Origin: Bog-473 sp963707835
GTDB taxonomy: Bacteria; Actinomycetota; Acidimicrobiia; Acidimicrobiales; RAAP-2
Direction of reading: 5' to 3'
DNA: 64,000 nucleotides
Assembly: GCA_963707835.1 (NCBI GenBank)
Contig: CAVPRI010000002.1
Coordinates: 1,302,001-1,366,000, forward strand
How positions within the stretch are numbered: position 1 is the first letter of the stretch; each line of letters starts with the position of its first letter. Below the pieces are notes generated by a model. It did not search any database, was not told the origin of the DNA, and saw only the letters and a list, made by a program, of their open reading frames with translations. The position numbers were made by a program, and so were the translations under genes. Positions 37,010-45,922 of the stretch are shown here, in pieces.

Positions 37010-38494
37010 TCAGAGCTCGGCAGCCCAGTCGCGGCTGTTCAACAGCTCCGAGACCCGCTTGAGGAAGAGGGACACATAGGCGCCGTCGACCGCCCGGTGG
37101 TCCCAGCTCATACCGAGGATGCCCGTCGAGTGGATGGCGATCGACTCGGTCCCGTCCGGCTGGGTGACCACCACCGGACGCCTGGCCACCCCGTCGGTGG
37201 CCAGGATGGCCACCTGCGGCTGGTTGATGATGGGCACCGTGAAGTACGTGCCGAACGGGCCGTCGTTGGTGATGGAGAACGTGCCGCCCGCGATGTCGTC
37301 GGCGTTGAGCTGGCGCCCACGCGCCCGCTCGGCCAGGTCGCGGATCCGGCGCGCCGTGCCGCGCAGGGTGATCTCCTCGGCGCGGTGCACGACCGGCACG
37401 ATCAGCCCTTCGTGCGAGAGGTCCACCGCGACTCCGAGGTTGATCTCGGCGTGCACCAGCAGGGAATCGTCCACCACCGACGCGTTGAGCAGCGGGAAGT
37501 CACGCAGCGCCTCGACCGCGGCCCGGGCCACGAACGGCAGGTAGGTCAGCGAGAATCCCTCCTCGGCCCGGAAGCGCTCGCCCCAGGCCCGGCGGACCCG
37601 CTCGACCGCCTCGAAATCAACCTCGTTGGCGATGAAGGCATGTGGCGAGGTGGCCTTGGAGCGCACCATGTGCTCGGCCGTGCGCCGGCGCATGTTCGAG
37701 AAGGGGACCACCTGGTCCCCTGCGGCACGGAAGGAGGCCATGGAGACCGGCGGTGCGGGGGCCGCCATGGGTGCCCGAGTCGGGACCGGCGGGGTCGCCG
37801 GAGCCTGAGGCGGCGGACCGGGCGCCGTCGGTTGCACTGCCGGTGCCGGCGGCGCCGGGGCGACGGGCGGCGCCGGGGGTGCGGGAGCAGCCCCGCGAGA
37901 CTCGATGACCGCCAGCGCGTCTTCTCTGGTAATGCGTCCGCCAGGACCCGTGCCGGTCACCTCGGCCTCGCTGATCCCGCTCTCGCTCAACAACTTGCGC
38001 ACCAGCGGTGAGAGCACGAGCGGCTCCGACGTTCCCCCAGCCGACCCGTTGGGCGTGCTGGCGGGCGGCGACGCGGAAGGGGCCGCCGGCGCAGGTGACG
38101 GCTGTGCCGCGGCTGGCGGTGGCGGAGACGGCGGGGCCGTCTGGGCCGGCGGGGCAGCGGATACTGGCGGGGCCGTCTGGACTGCGGGGGCGCCCATGGG
38201 CTCGGGGGGCGCCGGAGCTTGTGCCCCGGCCGGGGCGGCCGGCGCCGCGGCCCCCTCGGATCCGTCTCCGATGACGGCGAGCGCGACGCCGACCTCGACG
38301 GTCTCACCCTCGGGGACGAGGATCTGCGTCAGCACGCCGGCGGCGGGCGAGGGAACCTCCGAGTCGACCTTGTCGGTCGAGACCTCGAAGAGCGGCTCGT
38401 CCCGCTCGACCGCGTCACCGACGGACTTGAACCAACGCGTGATCGTCCCTTCGGTCACCGTCTCGCCGAGCTGCGGCATGATCACGTCAGGCAA
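37010..38494 (-). CDS. Dihydrolipoamide acyltransferase E2 of a 2-oxoacid dehydrogenase complex
   Basis: 494 residues: one lipoyl domain (MPQLGETVTEG, lipoyl-Lys in STDKVDSEVPSP), a long Ala/Pro linker, a peripheral-subunit-binding domain (SPLVRKLLSESGI to GRITREDALAVIE), a second Pro-rich linker, and the trimeric acyltransferase domain ending with the catalytic SWDHRAVDGAY (His/Asp). Many actinobacterial E2s have two or three lipoyl domains; this has one. TTG at 38494 keeps an 8-bp overlap with lpd; GTG 38485 or ATG 38479 are alternatives. Partners AceE, Lpd and LipBA are all within 6 kb, so pyruvate dehydrogenase is the likely complex, though AceE-containing actinobacteria share E2 with 2-oxoglutarate dehydrogenase. 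Confidence 0.9.
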   Translation of the reverse strand: MPDVIMPQLGETVTEGTITRWFKSVGDAVERDEPLFEVSTDKVDSEVPSPAAGVLTQILVPEGETVEVGVALAVIGDGSEGAAAPAAPAGAQAPAPPEPMGAPAVQTAPPVSAAPPAQTAPPSPPPPAAAQPSPAPAAPSASPPASTPNGSAGGTSEPLVLSPLVRKLLSESGISEAEVTGTGPGGRITREDALAVIESRGAAPAPPAPPVAPAPPAPAVQPTAPGPPPQAPATPPVPTRAPMAAPAPPVSMASFRAAGDQVVPFSNMRRRTAEHMVRSKATSPHAFIANEVDFEAVERVRRAWGERFRAEEGFSLTYLPFVARAAVEALRDFPLLNASVVDDSLLVHAEINLGVAVDLSHEGLIVPVVHRAEEITLRGTARRIRDLAERARGRQLNADDIAGGTFSITNDGPFGTYFTVPIINQPQVAILATDGVARRPVVVTQPDGTESIAIHSTGILGMSWDHRAVDGAYVSLFLKRVSELLNSRDWAAEL

Positions 38495-39902
38495 CGTGGA
38501 GTCCCCTTCCGGTCAGAGCCAGCACCGTCTCGCCGAAGGTCTCGGAAAGCGACGGGTGCGGCTGCACGAACTGTGCCACCTCTTCGGGGAAGGCCTCCCA
38601 GTTGAGGGCCAGATAGCCGCTGCCCAGTTGCTCGGTGACCCAGGGGCCGCACAGATGCACGCCGAGGATCCGCCCCGCCGTCCCGTCCGGTCGCCGTTCG
38701 GCGATCACCTTCACCAGGCCGTCGGTGTCCCCGATGATCTGGGCACGGCTGTTGCCCCCGAAGGGATCCTTCTTGGTCAGGACCTGGATACCCGCCGCCG
38801 CTGCCTGCGCCTCCGTGATGCCGCAGAACGCCACCTCGGGGTGGCAGTAGATGGCCCACGGCACCTTGCCGTAGTCGACGGGAACGACGGGCTCCCCGAG
38901 CATGCGCTTGACGGCGACGATGGCCTCGGCGAACCCCACGTGGGCCAGCTGCGGAGAACCGGCGACGACGTCGCCGACAGCCCACACGCCCTCTGCCCCG
39001 GTGCGTTGGTACTCGTCGGTCACCACGAACCCCCGCTCGTCGATGCGCACGCCCACCTCCGGAGCGACCAGCTCCTCGGTCCGCGGGCGCCGGCCGACCG
39101 AGACCACGACGGCCTCGACCTCGACGTCACGTTCGCCCGCTCGCACGGTCGTGGTCCCGCCGTCCTTCGATGGAGTGTGCCCCTCGACCTGCACGCCGGT
39201 GACGACCTCGATGCCACGCTTCTTGAAGGCACGCACCACGGCCCGGATGACGTCGTCGTCGCAGCCGACAAGGATGGAGTCGAGTGCCTCGAGGATGGTC
39301 ACCTTCGAACCCAGGTCGGCCAGCAACGAGGCGAACTCGCAACCGATCACCCCGCCGCCGATCACGGCGACCGAGGCCGGGAGGGCCTTGAGGTCGAGGA
39401 ACTCGTCGGAAGTCATGACCCACCGGCCATCGACCTCGAATCCGGGCAGGGTGCGCGGCACCGAGCCGGCCGCCAGGACGACGTTGCGCCCGACGACGAC
39501 CTTTCCGGCGTCGACTCCGTCGGTGACCCACACTCGCCGGCCCTCGAGCAGCCGGCCGGTCCCCGACAGCACGGTGACCTTTCGTCCCTTGAGCAGCCCG
39601 GAAAGACCCCTGAACAGCTTGTCGACCACCGCGTTCTTGCGATCCTGGCTCACCGAGAAGTCGATCGAGACCTTCTTCACCTCGATCCCGAACTCGCCCG
39701 CGGCCACGATCGTGCGGCGGACGGCAGCCGTCTCGAGGAACTCCTTGGCCGGGATGCAACCGCGGTGAAGGCAGGTCCCCCCGACCTTGTCCCGTTCGAC
39801 GACCGCCACCGACAGCCCGGCCGCGGCGGCGTAGAGAGCGGTGGCGTAGCCACCCGGCCCGCCACCGATCACCACGACGTCGAACTCGTCCTCCGTGGCC
39901 AT
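38487..39902 (-). CDS. lpd: Dihydrolipoamide dehydrogenase (E3)
   Basis: FAD-dependent disulfide reductase of 471 residues. FAD loop VIGGGPGGYATALYA, redox-active disulfide GGTCLHRGCIPAK, NAD-binding AVIGGGVIGCEFAS, a second FAD contact GVWAVGDV, and the C-terminal interface His-Glu pair in HPSLSETFGE. It reoxidises the lipoyl groups of the E2 encoded directly downstream. ATG 39902 preferred over the GTG 39905 that precedes it. Confidence 0.95.
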   Translation of the reverse strand: MATEDEFDVVVIGGGPGGYATALYAAAAGLSVAVVERDKVGGTCLHRGCIPAKEFLETAAVRRTIVAAGEFGIEVKKVSIDFSVSQDRKNAVVDKLFRGLSGLLKGRKVTVLSGTGRLLEGRRVWVTDGVDAGKVVVGRNVVLAAGSVPRTLPGFEVDGRWVMTSDEFLDLKALPASVAVIGGGVIGCEFASLLADLGSKVTILEALDSILVGCDDDVIRAVVRAFKKRGIEVVTGVQVEGHTPSKDGGTTTVRAGERDVEVEAVVVSVGRRPRTEELVAPEVGVRIDERGFVVTDEYQRTGAEGVWAVGDVVAGSPQLAHVGFAEAIVAVKRMLGEPVVPVDYGKVPWAIYCHPEVAFCGITEAQAAAAGIQVLTKKDPFGGNSRAQIIGDTDGLVKVIAERRPDGTAGRILGVHLCGPWVTEQLGSGYLALNWEAFPEEVAQFVQPHPSLSETFGETVLALTGRGLHVA

Positions 39903-40051
39903 CACCCTTCCTCTCCGTGTGTCCGTGGTCCGGGTTCAGGGCGACCGGACCCGTTGCTCGACCGGGCATGCGCACCACCGTCTGCCCAGCCCGGCGTGCT
40001 CGGCAGCCTACCGTTCGCGTTGGCGCACCGCCGCCCGGGCCTGGGCGCGTG

Positions 40052-40546
40052 TCAGAGCTGGGTGACGTGAGGTCGTCGGCCGCCCCCGCTCGCGCCGGTC
40101 CGAGTGTCGGCGGCCGTGGTCGCCAGCTCGTCGACGCGGTCGTTCCAAGGGTCCCCCGAGTGGCCTTTGACCCAGCGGAAGCGCACGGGGACGCCGGGCG
40201 CCAGCGCCAATTCGAGCAGGGGCTCCCACAGGTCACGGTTGGCCACCGGCTTGTTCTGCGAGTTCTTCCATCCCCGGCGCTGCCATCCCCGCCACCACCC
40301 GTCGGTGAAGCACTTGACGACGTACGTCGAGTCGCTCACCACATCGACCCCGACCGGGCCTTGGGGCGTGAGGGCGCGCAGCGCCTCGAGCGCGGCGGTG
40401 ATCTCCATGCGCTGGTTGGTGGTGTGGGCATCGAACCCGCTGGCGAAGGGTCCGTCGGGCACGGCCCACGCCCAGCCACCGGGGCCGGGGTTCCCCCGGC
40501 AGGCGCCGTCGGTGTACACGACGATGGGTGCGGCGTCGGCTGGCAT
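40052..40546 (-). CDS. rnhA: Ribonuclease HI
   Basis: 164 residues. The four carboxylates of RNase HI are visible: Asp in YTDGACRGNPG, Glu in QRMEITAALEAL, Asp in SDSTYV, and Asp in NDRVDELA. The K-G-H-S motif is VKGHSGDPWNDRVD. It cleaves RNA in RNA:DNA hybrids. The start at ATG 40546 (MPADAAP) fits the family. It is divergent from aceE across a 65-bp gap that contains a long inverted repeat. Confidence 0.93.
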   Translation of the reverse strand: MPADAAPIVVYTDGACRGNPGPGGWAWAVPDGPFASGFDAHTTNQRMEITAALEALRALTPQGPVGVDVVSDSTYVVKCFTDGWWRGWQRRGWKNSQNKPVANRDLWEPLLELALAPGVPVRFRWVKGHSGDPWNDRVDELATTAADTRTGASGGGRRPHVTQL

Positions 40547-40568
40547 GGCACATGTGTAACACCCGGGA

Positions 40569-40606
40569 CCACGGTACCGGCGGCCTCCCGGCTCCCGGTA
40601 CCGTGG
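40569..40606. promoter_or_regulatory. 12-bp inverted repeat in the rnhA-aceE intergenic region
   Basis: CCACGGTACCGG (40569-40580) and its perfect reverse complement CCGGTACCGTGG (40595-40606) flank a 14-bp spacer. Each arm contains the palindrome CGGTACCG, so two dimeric sites are possible. The right arm covers a TACCGT -10-like element (40599-40604), 7 nt before the aceE ATG, and runs into a GGAGGT at 40605-40610. As DNA it could be a repressor operator for aceE and rnhA; as RNA it could form a stem. Confidence 0.5.
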
Positions 40607-40611
40607 AGGTG

Positions 40612-43317
40612 ATGCTTTTCGACGGGATCGGACACCAGGTTCCAGACACCGACCCGGGTGAGACACAGGAGTGGCTCGACTCCTTCGACGCCGTCGTGGA
40701 CGCCCGAGGTCGGTCTAGAGCCCGCTACCTCCTCATGAAGCTGCTCGAGCGGGCACGCACGAAGCAGGTGGACTTCCCCGCCACCGTCTCGACTCCGTAC
40801 GTCAACACCATCCCGGCCGACGACGAGCCTTGGTTCCCCGGCGACGAGGCCGAGGAGCGTCGGATCCGCCGCTACATCCGCTGGAACGCCGCTGCCATGG
40901 TCACCCGGGCCAACACGCGCACCGAGGGCATCGGTGGCCACCTGTCCACCTACGCCAGCTCGGCCGCCCTGTACGAGGTGGGGTTCAACCACTTCTTCCG
41001 GGGCAAGGCGGACGGGGGCTTCGGCGACCAGGTGTTCATCCAGGGACACGCCGCACCGGGCATCTATGCCCGCGCCTATGTGGAGGGACGGCTCACCGAG
41101 GCGCAGCTCGACAATTACCGCCACGAGGTCGGCGGCAACGGCCTACCGAGCTACCCCCACCCGCGCTCGCTCCCGGACTTCTGGGAGTTCCCCACGGTGT
41201 CCATGGGGCTCGGACCGATCTCGGCCATCTACCAGGCCCACGTCAACCGGTATCTCCACCTGCGCCGGCTGGTCGACACCAGTGCAAGCCGCGTGTGGTG
41301 CTTCGTGGGCGACGGCGAGATGGACGAGCCCGAGTCGATCGGCGCGCTCGGCGTGGCCGGCCGGGAGCACCTCGACAATCTGATCTTCGTGGTCAACTGC
41401 AACCTCCAGCGCCTCGACGGCCCCGTGCGCGGAAACGGGAAGATCATCCAGGAGCTCGAGGCAGTCTTCCGCGGCGCCGGGTGGAACGTGATCAAGGTCA
41501 TCTGGGGCTCCCGCTGGGACGCGCTGCTGGCCAAGGACGTCGACGGCGTCCTCATGGACCGCATGAACACCACGGTCGACGGTGAGTACCAGAAGCTGGC
41601 GGTGGAATCGGGCGCCTACATCCGCGAGCACTTCTTCGGGCCCGACCCGCGGCTGCGCAAGATGGTCGAGGACCTGAGCGACGACGAGCTGGTCTCGCTG
41701 CCCCGCGGCGGCCACGACTACCGCAAGCTGTACGCCGCCTACAAGCTGGCCACCGAGCAGCGGGGTGCCCCGACGGTGATCCTGGCCAAGACCATCAAGG
41801 GATGGACCCTTGGACCGGAGATCGAGGCGCGCAACGCCACGCACCAGATCAAGAAGATGACCAAGGCGCAGCTGCGCACGCTCCGCGACCGGCTCTCACT
41901 CACCGACGACCTCCCCGACTCGGCGCTCGAGGGCGATCCGCCGTACATTCGACCGGCCGAGGGCTCCGACGTCATGGAGTACCTGCGGGCGAGGGGCCGA
42001 GTGCTCGACGGGCCGGTGCCGGTCCGGGTGGTGCGGCCGGCCCCCGCGCTGCGGCCCGACACCAAGGTGTTCGAGGAGTTCGCCGGCGGCTCGGGCAAGC
42101 AGGCGGTGTCGACCACCATGGCCTTCGCCCGCCTGCTGCGCAATCTGGTCCGTGACCCCACCGTGGGATCGCTGGTGGCCCCGATCGTCTCCGACGAGGC
42201 CCGCACGTTCGGGTTAGAGCCCCTGATCGCCGAGGCCAAGATCTACGCGCCGGGCGGGCAGAACTACATCCCCGTCGACGCCGACCTGCCGCTCAAGTAC
42301 GCCGAGAGCTCCTCGGGACAGGTCCTCCAGGAGGGCATCACTGAGGCCGGCGCCCTGGCGTCGTTCATCGCCCTGGCCACGGCCTACGCGACCTGGGGTC
42401 AGCCCATGGTCCCCGTGTACCTCTTCTACTCCATGTTCGGGTTCCAGCGGGTGGGCGACCTGGCCTGGTTGCTCGGCGACATGCGCGGGCGCGGCATCCT
42501 GGCCGGCTGCACGGCAGGGCGGACCACGCTCATGGGCGAGGGGCTCCAGCACGACGACGGGCAGTCGCCGCTGCTGGCCTCCAGCAATCCGGCCGCCCTC
42601 GTCTACGACGCCTCCTTCGCCTACGAGGTGGCGGTGATCGTGGATGCTGCGGTCACCGAGATGCTGGGGCCCGAGCCCCGCGACCGCTTCTGGTACCTCA
42701 CGCTGTACAACGAGACCTACCCCATGCCGGCCCTCCCCGAGGGCCCCGATGGCGAACGCGTCCGGCGGGGCATCATCGACGGCATGTACCGCTACGCCGA
42801 CGCCCCCGAGCTCGAGGGGGACCTCCGGGCCTCCTTGTGCTTCTCGGGCCCCATGTGGCGGGTGGCGCTCGAGGCGCAGGAGGCCCTGGCCACCCGTTTC
42901 GGCGTCGCTGCCGACGCGTGGGCGGTGACTTCGTGGACCAACCTGCGCATTGACGCGCTCGAAGTCGAGCGCTGGAACCGTCTGCACCCCGAGGCGGCAC
43001 CGCGTGAAGCCCGCATCACCGGCGAGCTCGGGGGCGGTTCGGACCCCGTGGTGGCCCTCACCGACTACATGCGCAGCGTGCCCGACCAGGTGGCCCGCTT
43101 CGTCGACCGGCCGTACACCTCGCTCGGCACCGACGGCTTCGGCCGCTCCGACGCCCGTCCCGCGCTGCGGGCGCACTTCGAGGTCGACGCCGCCCATCTG
43201 GTGGTCGCCGTGCTCGAACAGCTGGCCCGTCAGGGCCGCATCGACCGTTCGGTGGTGTCCCAGGCCATCCTCGATGCCGGCATCGATACCTCCCGATTGC
43301 CGCCGTTCAGCGTCTGA
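40612..43317 (+). CDS. aceE: Pyruvate dehydrogenase E1, homodimeric type
   Basis: 901-residue thiamine-diphosphate enzyme that decarboxylates pyruvate and acetylates the lipoyl group of E2. N-terminal GHLSTYASSAALYEVGFNHFFRG and QVFIQGHAAPGIYARA, TPP-binding CFVGDGEMDEPES, and the central RFVD- and YLFYSMFGFQRVGDLAW regions match AceE throughout. Full length, no frameshift. ATG 40612 chosen; the adjacent GTG 40609 is in frame. Expression is probably controlled through the inverted repeat immediately upstream. Confidence 0.96.
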   Translation: MLFDGIGHQVPDTDPGETQEWLDSFDAVVDARGRSRARYLLMKLLERARTKQVDFPATVSTPYVNTIPADDEPWFPGDEAEERRIRRYIRWNAAAMVTRANTRTEGIGGHLSTYASSAALYEVGFNHFFRGKADGGFGDQVFIQGHAAPGIYARAYVEGRLTEAQLDNYRHEVGGNGLPSYPHPRSLPDFWEFPTVSMGLGPISAIYQAHVNRYLHLRRLVDTSASRVWCFVGDGEMDEPESIGALGVAGREHLDNLIFVVNCNLQRLDGPVRGNGKIIQELEAVFRGAGWNVIKVIWGSRWDALLAKDVDGVLMDRMNTTVDGEYQKLAVESGAYIREHFFGPDPRLRKMVEDLSDDELVSLPRGGHDYRKLYAAYKLATEQRGAPTVILAKTIKGWTLGPEIEARNATHQIKKMTKAQLRTLRDRLSLTDDLPDSALEGDPPYIRPAEGSDVMEYLRARGRVLDGPVPVRVVRPAPALRPDTKVFEEFAGGSGKQAVSTTMAFARLLRNLVRDPTVGSLVAPIVSDEARTFGLEPLIAEAKIYAPGGQNYIPVDADLPLKYAESSSGQVLQEGITEAGALASFIALATAYATWGQPMVPVYLFYSMFGFQRVGDLAWLLGDMRGRGILAGCTAGRTTLMGEGLQHDDGQSPLLASSNPAALVYDASFAYEVAVIVDAAVTEMLGPEPRDRFWYLTLYNETYPMPALPEGPDGERVRRGIIDGMYRYADAPELEGDLRASLCFSGPMWRVALEAQEALATRFGVAADAWAVTSWTNLRIDALEVERWNRLHPEAAPREARITGELGGGSDPVVALTDYMRSVPDQVARFVDRPYTSLGTDGFGRSDARPALRAHFEVDAAHLVVAVLEQLARQGRIDRSVVSQAILDAGIDTSRLPPFSV

Positions 43318-43356
43318 GCCCTCACACTCTGCGTCGACGACCCCGCTGGGCCGGAC

Positions 43357-43869
43357 TCACTGCCGCGTGGCGCTCATGAGGGCGTCGCGAGTGAGCTCCA
43401 TCTGCCCCAGATGCTGGAAGAGCTCCTCCACGATGTGCACCAGCACGGCTCCCTTCGTGCGCGCGTAGGGCTCGGTCCCCTCGGTGTACGCCGTGCGCTG
43501 GACGTTGGACGGCACGGCCCACGAGTCGAACCCCACCAGGTCCTCACGGAGGCGCCGGCGCGCCTGCTCCGCCCGACGCAGTAGCCCGGCCACATCGCCG
43601 CGGGCGGTGAACTCCGCGGCACGATCGCGCCGGACCGGGCGCTCGGCCACCGTGGCCCCGCCCCAGTACTCGAGCATGCCGAGGCAGTGGGTCAAGATGG
43701 CGTACGGCGAGTTGGAGTGGCGGTAGGAGGGGCGGCGGTTGGCCAGCTCGTCACCGAGCTGGCCGACGATGCCGGTCATGGTGTCGAGCGCCCGGTCGAC
43801 GAACCAGAGGTAGTCGCCGCCGGACACCACGAGGGTCCCGTCGCCAACGGGCTCCCCGGGGAGGGTCAA
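43357..43869 (-). CDS. DinB-family protein
   Basis: About 170 residues forming a predicted four-helix DinB bundle: SGGDYLWFVDRALDTM, then NSPYAILTHCLGMLEYW with the first His of the metal site, and VLVHIVEELFQHLGQMELTRD with the later His residues. DinB proteins are metal-dependent, often mycothiol-linked transferases or isomerases; none can be assigned. The start is uncertain: TTG 43869 gives a 4-bp overlap with the Rrf2 stop, and GTG 43830 is closer to the conserved domain. Coupled to the Rrf2 gene. Confidence 0.72.
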   Translation of the reverse strand: MTLPGEPVGDGTLVVSGGDYLWFVDRALDTMTGIVGQLGDELANRRPSYRHSNSPYAILTHCLGMLEYWGGATVAERPVRRDRAAEFTARGDVAGLLRRAEQARRRLREDLVGFDSWAVPSNVQRTAYTEGTEPYARTKGAVLVHIVEELFQHLGQMELTRDALMSATRQ

Positions 43870-44318
43870 TGGGCCACCCACGAGTCGGGGTCCTTCACCA
43901 TGGCCTGGACGTGCTTGGGCAGGTTGCCGGTGATGACGTCGGTCAACGTCACCTTCTCGAGCACGGCGCGCAGGCTGGCCCGCACCGCCACCCACACCTG
44001 CTGGAGGTGCTCGGCGGCGCCCTCGTAGTTGGTCAGCTCAGGCCGGAAGCCCCGCACCTCGGCCAGCGGACCGTCGAGGGCACGGATGACGTCTGCCATG
44101 GTGATGGCCTCGGGCTCGCGGGCCAAGCGGTAACCACCTTCGGCGCCGCGCTGGCTGGCCACCACCCCCGCCCGGCGGAGGTCCGCCAGGATGGCGCCGA
44201 GGAAGCGCGGGGGCAGGCCCTGCTCCATGGCCAAGTGCTCCGCCGTCTGGGGCGTCCCCGCGGCGGCCAGCGTCAGGAGGGCCCTGATCCCATAATCCAC
44301 CTTGGCGGGTATGTGCAT
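43866..44318 (-). CDS. Rrf2-family transcriptional regulator without cysteines
   Basis: 150-residue winged-helix regulator beginning MHIPAKVDYGIRALLTLA, with AEHLAMEQGLPPRFLGAILADLRRAGVV as recognition helices and SQRGAEGGYRLAR as the wing, typical of Rrf2. IscR, NsrR and SufR-type members bind an Fe-S cluster through three Cys near residues 90-105; this protein has no Cys at all. It therefore should not sense Fe-S by that mechanism, despite the Suf genes nearby. Co-transcribed with the DinB-family gene, which it may regulate. Confidence 0.88.
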   Translation of the reverse strand: MHIPAKVDYGIRALLTLAAAGTPQTAEHLAMEQGLPPRFLGAILADLRRAGVVASQRGAEGGYRLAREPEAITMADVIRALDGPLAEVRGFRPELTNYEGAAEHLQQVWVAVRASLRAVLEKVTLTDVITGNLPKHVQAMVKDPDSWVAH

Positions 44319-44503
44319 GAGGAGAGTCTGCCCGAGCGGACACCCCTCCGCGACGATCCCTGGCGGGAACCCGACTCCGGCGACGCACCGGCCAAGGTGA
44401 CGGAGGCCGAGGGGATCGCCCGCTCCTCCACGCCTGACACGTCGGGGCGCTGGTCAGCCCCTGGGTACCCGCTTCGGGCTCTCATCAGGATGCGTGATTT
44501 GGG

Positions 44504-44509
44504 TAACCT
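44504..44509 (+). promoter_or_regulatory. Putative -10 element of a leaderless HhH-glycosylase transcript
   Basis: TAACCT (TAnnnT) ends 8 nt before the GTG at 44518, and no Shine-Dalgarno sequence is present. Confidence 0.35.
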
Positions 44510-44517
44510 TCTCAGCC

Positions 44518-45093
44518 GTGGCAGAGCTCCACCTCACCGGCGTGCCCGACGCGGACGCGCTCCTCAGCCGCGATCCCCTGGCGCTCCTCGTCGGCATGGT
44601 CCTCGACCAGCAGGTGACCATGGAGAAGGCGTTCTCCTCCCCCGCCGAGCTGGCCCGGCGCCTGGGCGGCTCGCTGGACGCGGCCGCCATCGCCGCCATG
44701 GACCCCGACGAGCTGGCCGCCGCCTTCAAGGAGCGCCCGGCACTGCACCGCTTCCCCGGGTCTATGGCCGGACGCGTCCAAGAGGTCTGCCGCGTGGTGG
44801 CCGAGGAATATGGCGGCCATGCCGATGCCATCTGGAACGAGGCGCGCAGCGGGAAGGACTTGGTCGACCGACTTTCGGCGCTGCCCGGCTTCGGTGCCCA
44901 GAAGTCCAAGATCTTCGCTGCGCTGTTGGGCAAGCAGCTGGGCGTCCGGCCGCGGGGCTGGCGCGAGGCCACCGCTCCCTACGGGGGTGCCGGGACCCAC
45001 CTGTCGGTGGCCGACATCACCGACGCTCGGAGCCTCCAGAAGGTCCGGGAGGCCAAGAAGGCCATGAAGGCGAAGGCGCGCGCCGGAGCGTGA
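44518..45093 (+). CDS. HhH-GPD-type base-excision DNA repair protein
   Basis: 191 residues. The helix-hairpin-helix of the HhH-GPD fold is LSALPGFGAQKSKIFAALLGKQLG, and the N-terminal VGMVLDQQVTMEKAF helix is typical of short actinobacterial members. No iron-sulfur cysteine cluster is present, and the Lys of bifunctional glycosylases is not clear. The C-terminus is Lys/Ala-rich and may contact DNA. GTG start. Its stop overlaps thiE by 4 bp. Confidence 0.82.
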   Translation: MAELHLTGVPDADALLSRDPLALLVGMVLDQQVTMEKAFSSPAELARRLGGSLDAAAIAAMDPDELAAAFKERPALHRFPGSMAGRVQEVCRVVAEEYGGHADAIWNEARSGKDLVDRLSALPGFGAQKSKIFAALLGKQLGVRPRGWREATAPYGGAGTHLSVADITDARSLQKVREAKKAMKAKARAGA

Positions 45094-45776
45094 CCCCACC
45101 CGTCGACCTGTCGGGCCGACGCCTCTACCTCTGCACCCCTGACCGCCCGGATCTGGCGGACTTCCTCCACGCCTGCATCGACGGCGGAGTCGACGTCGTC
45201 CAGCTCCGGGAGAAGGACCTCGAGGCCCGACCCCTGCTCCGGCGGGCCGAGCTCGCCGCCCAGGTCTGTCGTGGGCTCGGTGTGCCGTTCGTGCTCAACG
45301 ACCGGCCCGACCTGGCACTCGAGATCGGAGCCGACGGCGTGCACCTCGGCCAGGACGATGCACCGGTGTCCCTGGCCCGCCGCATCCTGGGCCCCGACGT
45401 CGTGGTGGGGCTCTCCACCCACTCACCGGCCGATCTGTCGGCTGCGGCAGGACAGGACGTCACGTACATCTCGGCCGGGCCCGTCGAGGAGACGCCAACC
45501 AAGCCGGGGCGTCCGGGCACCGGGATGGGCTACGTCAGTCTGGCCACCGAACGGTCCAGCGTCCCCGTCTACGTGACGGGCGGTGTGACGCCAGGGACGA
45601 TCCCAGCTCTAGCGGCGGCCGGGGTGCGCCACTTCGTGGTCGTGCGCTACCTGACGCTGGCAAGCGATCCACGGCGTGCCGCCGGGGAGCTTCGGCGCGC
45701 GATCGACACGGCGCTGACTGCGTCGAGTACCACCCCACCGGGGCCTCCGGGGAGTCCGGCCCGGCCAGGGCCGTGA
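45090..45776 (+). CDS. thiE: Thiamine-phosphate synthase
   Basis: 228-residue TIM barrel that joins HMP-diphosphate to thiazole phosphate. Conserved features: VDVVQLREKDLEAR, FVLNDRPDLALEIGADGVHLGQDD, VGLSTHSPADL, YISAGPVEETPTKPG, and VYVTGGVTPGTIPALAAAGV. GTG start overlapping the preceding stop (GTGA). The tail of about 25 Pro/Ser residues after RAIDTAL is extra. Thiamine diphosphate is the AceE cofactor, but no other thiamine genes are visible here. Confidence 0.92.
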   Translation: MTPPVDLSGRRLYLCTPDRPDLADFLHACIDGGVDVVQLREKDLEARPLLRRAELAAQVCRGLGVPFVLNDRPDLALEIGADGVHLGQDDAPVSLARRILGPDVVVGLSTHSPADLSAAAGQDVTYISAGPVEETPTKPGRPGTGMGYVSLATERSSVPVYVTGGVTPGTIPALAAAGVRHFVVVRYLTLASDPRRAAGELRRAIDTALTASSTTPPGPPGSPARPGP

Positions 45777-45901
45777 CCCCGAGGGGCGTGACCCCGCTCG
45801 CCGCGGCAAGCGCCGCCGCGAACCGCTGGTCCTGTCCGTCCTCCACATGTTCCTCGTCGGACGATGGCGGTCCCGACTTGAGCGCGGACTGTCGCTCCTC
45901 C

Positions 45902-45918
45902 CCCGCCCTGGTGGCGGG
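45902..45918. terminator. Hairpin between convergent thiE and dprE2
   Basis: CCCGCC-CTGGT-GGCGGG is a perfect 6-bp GC stem with a 5-nt loop in the 146-bp convergent gap, close to the dprE2 stop. There is no U-tract; such hairpins can still terminate in high-GC bacteria. Confidence 0.35.
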
Positions 45919-45922
45919 TGGC

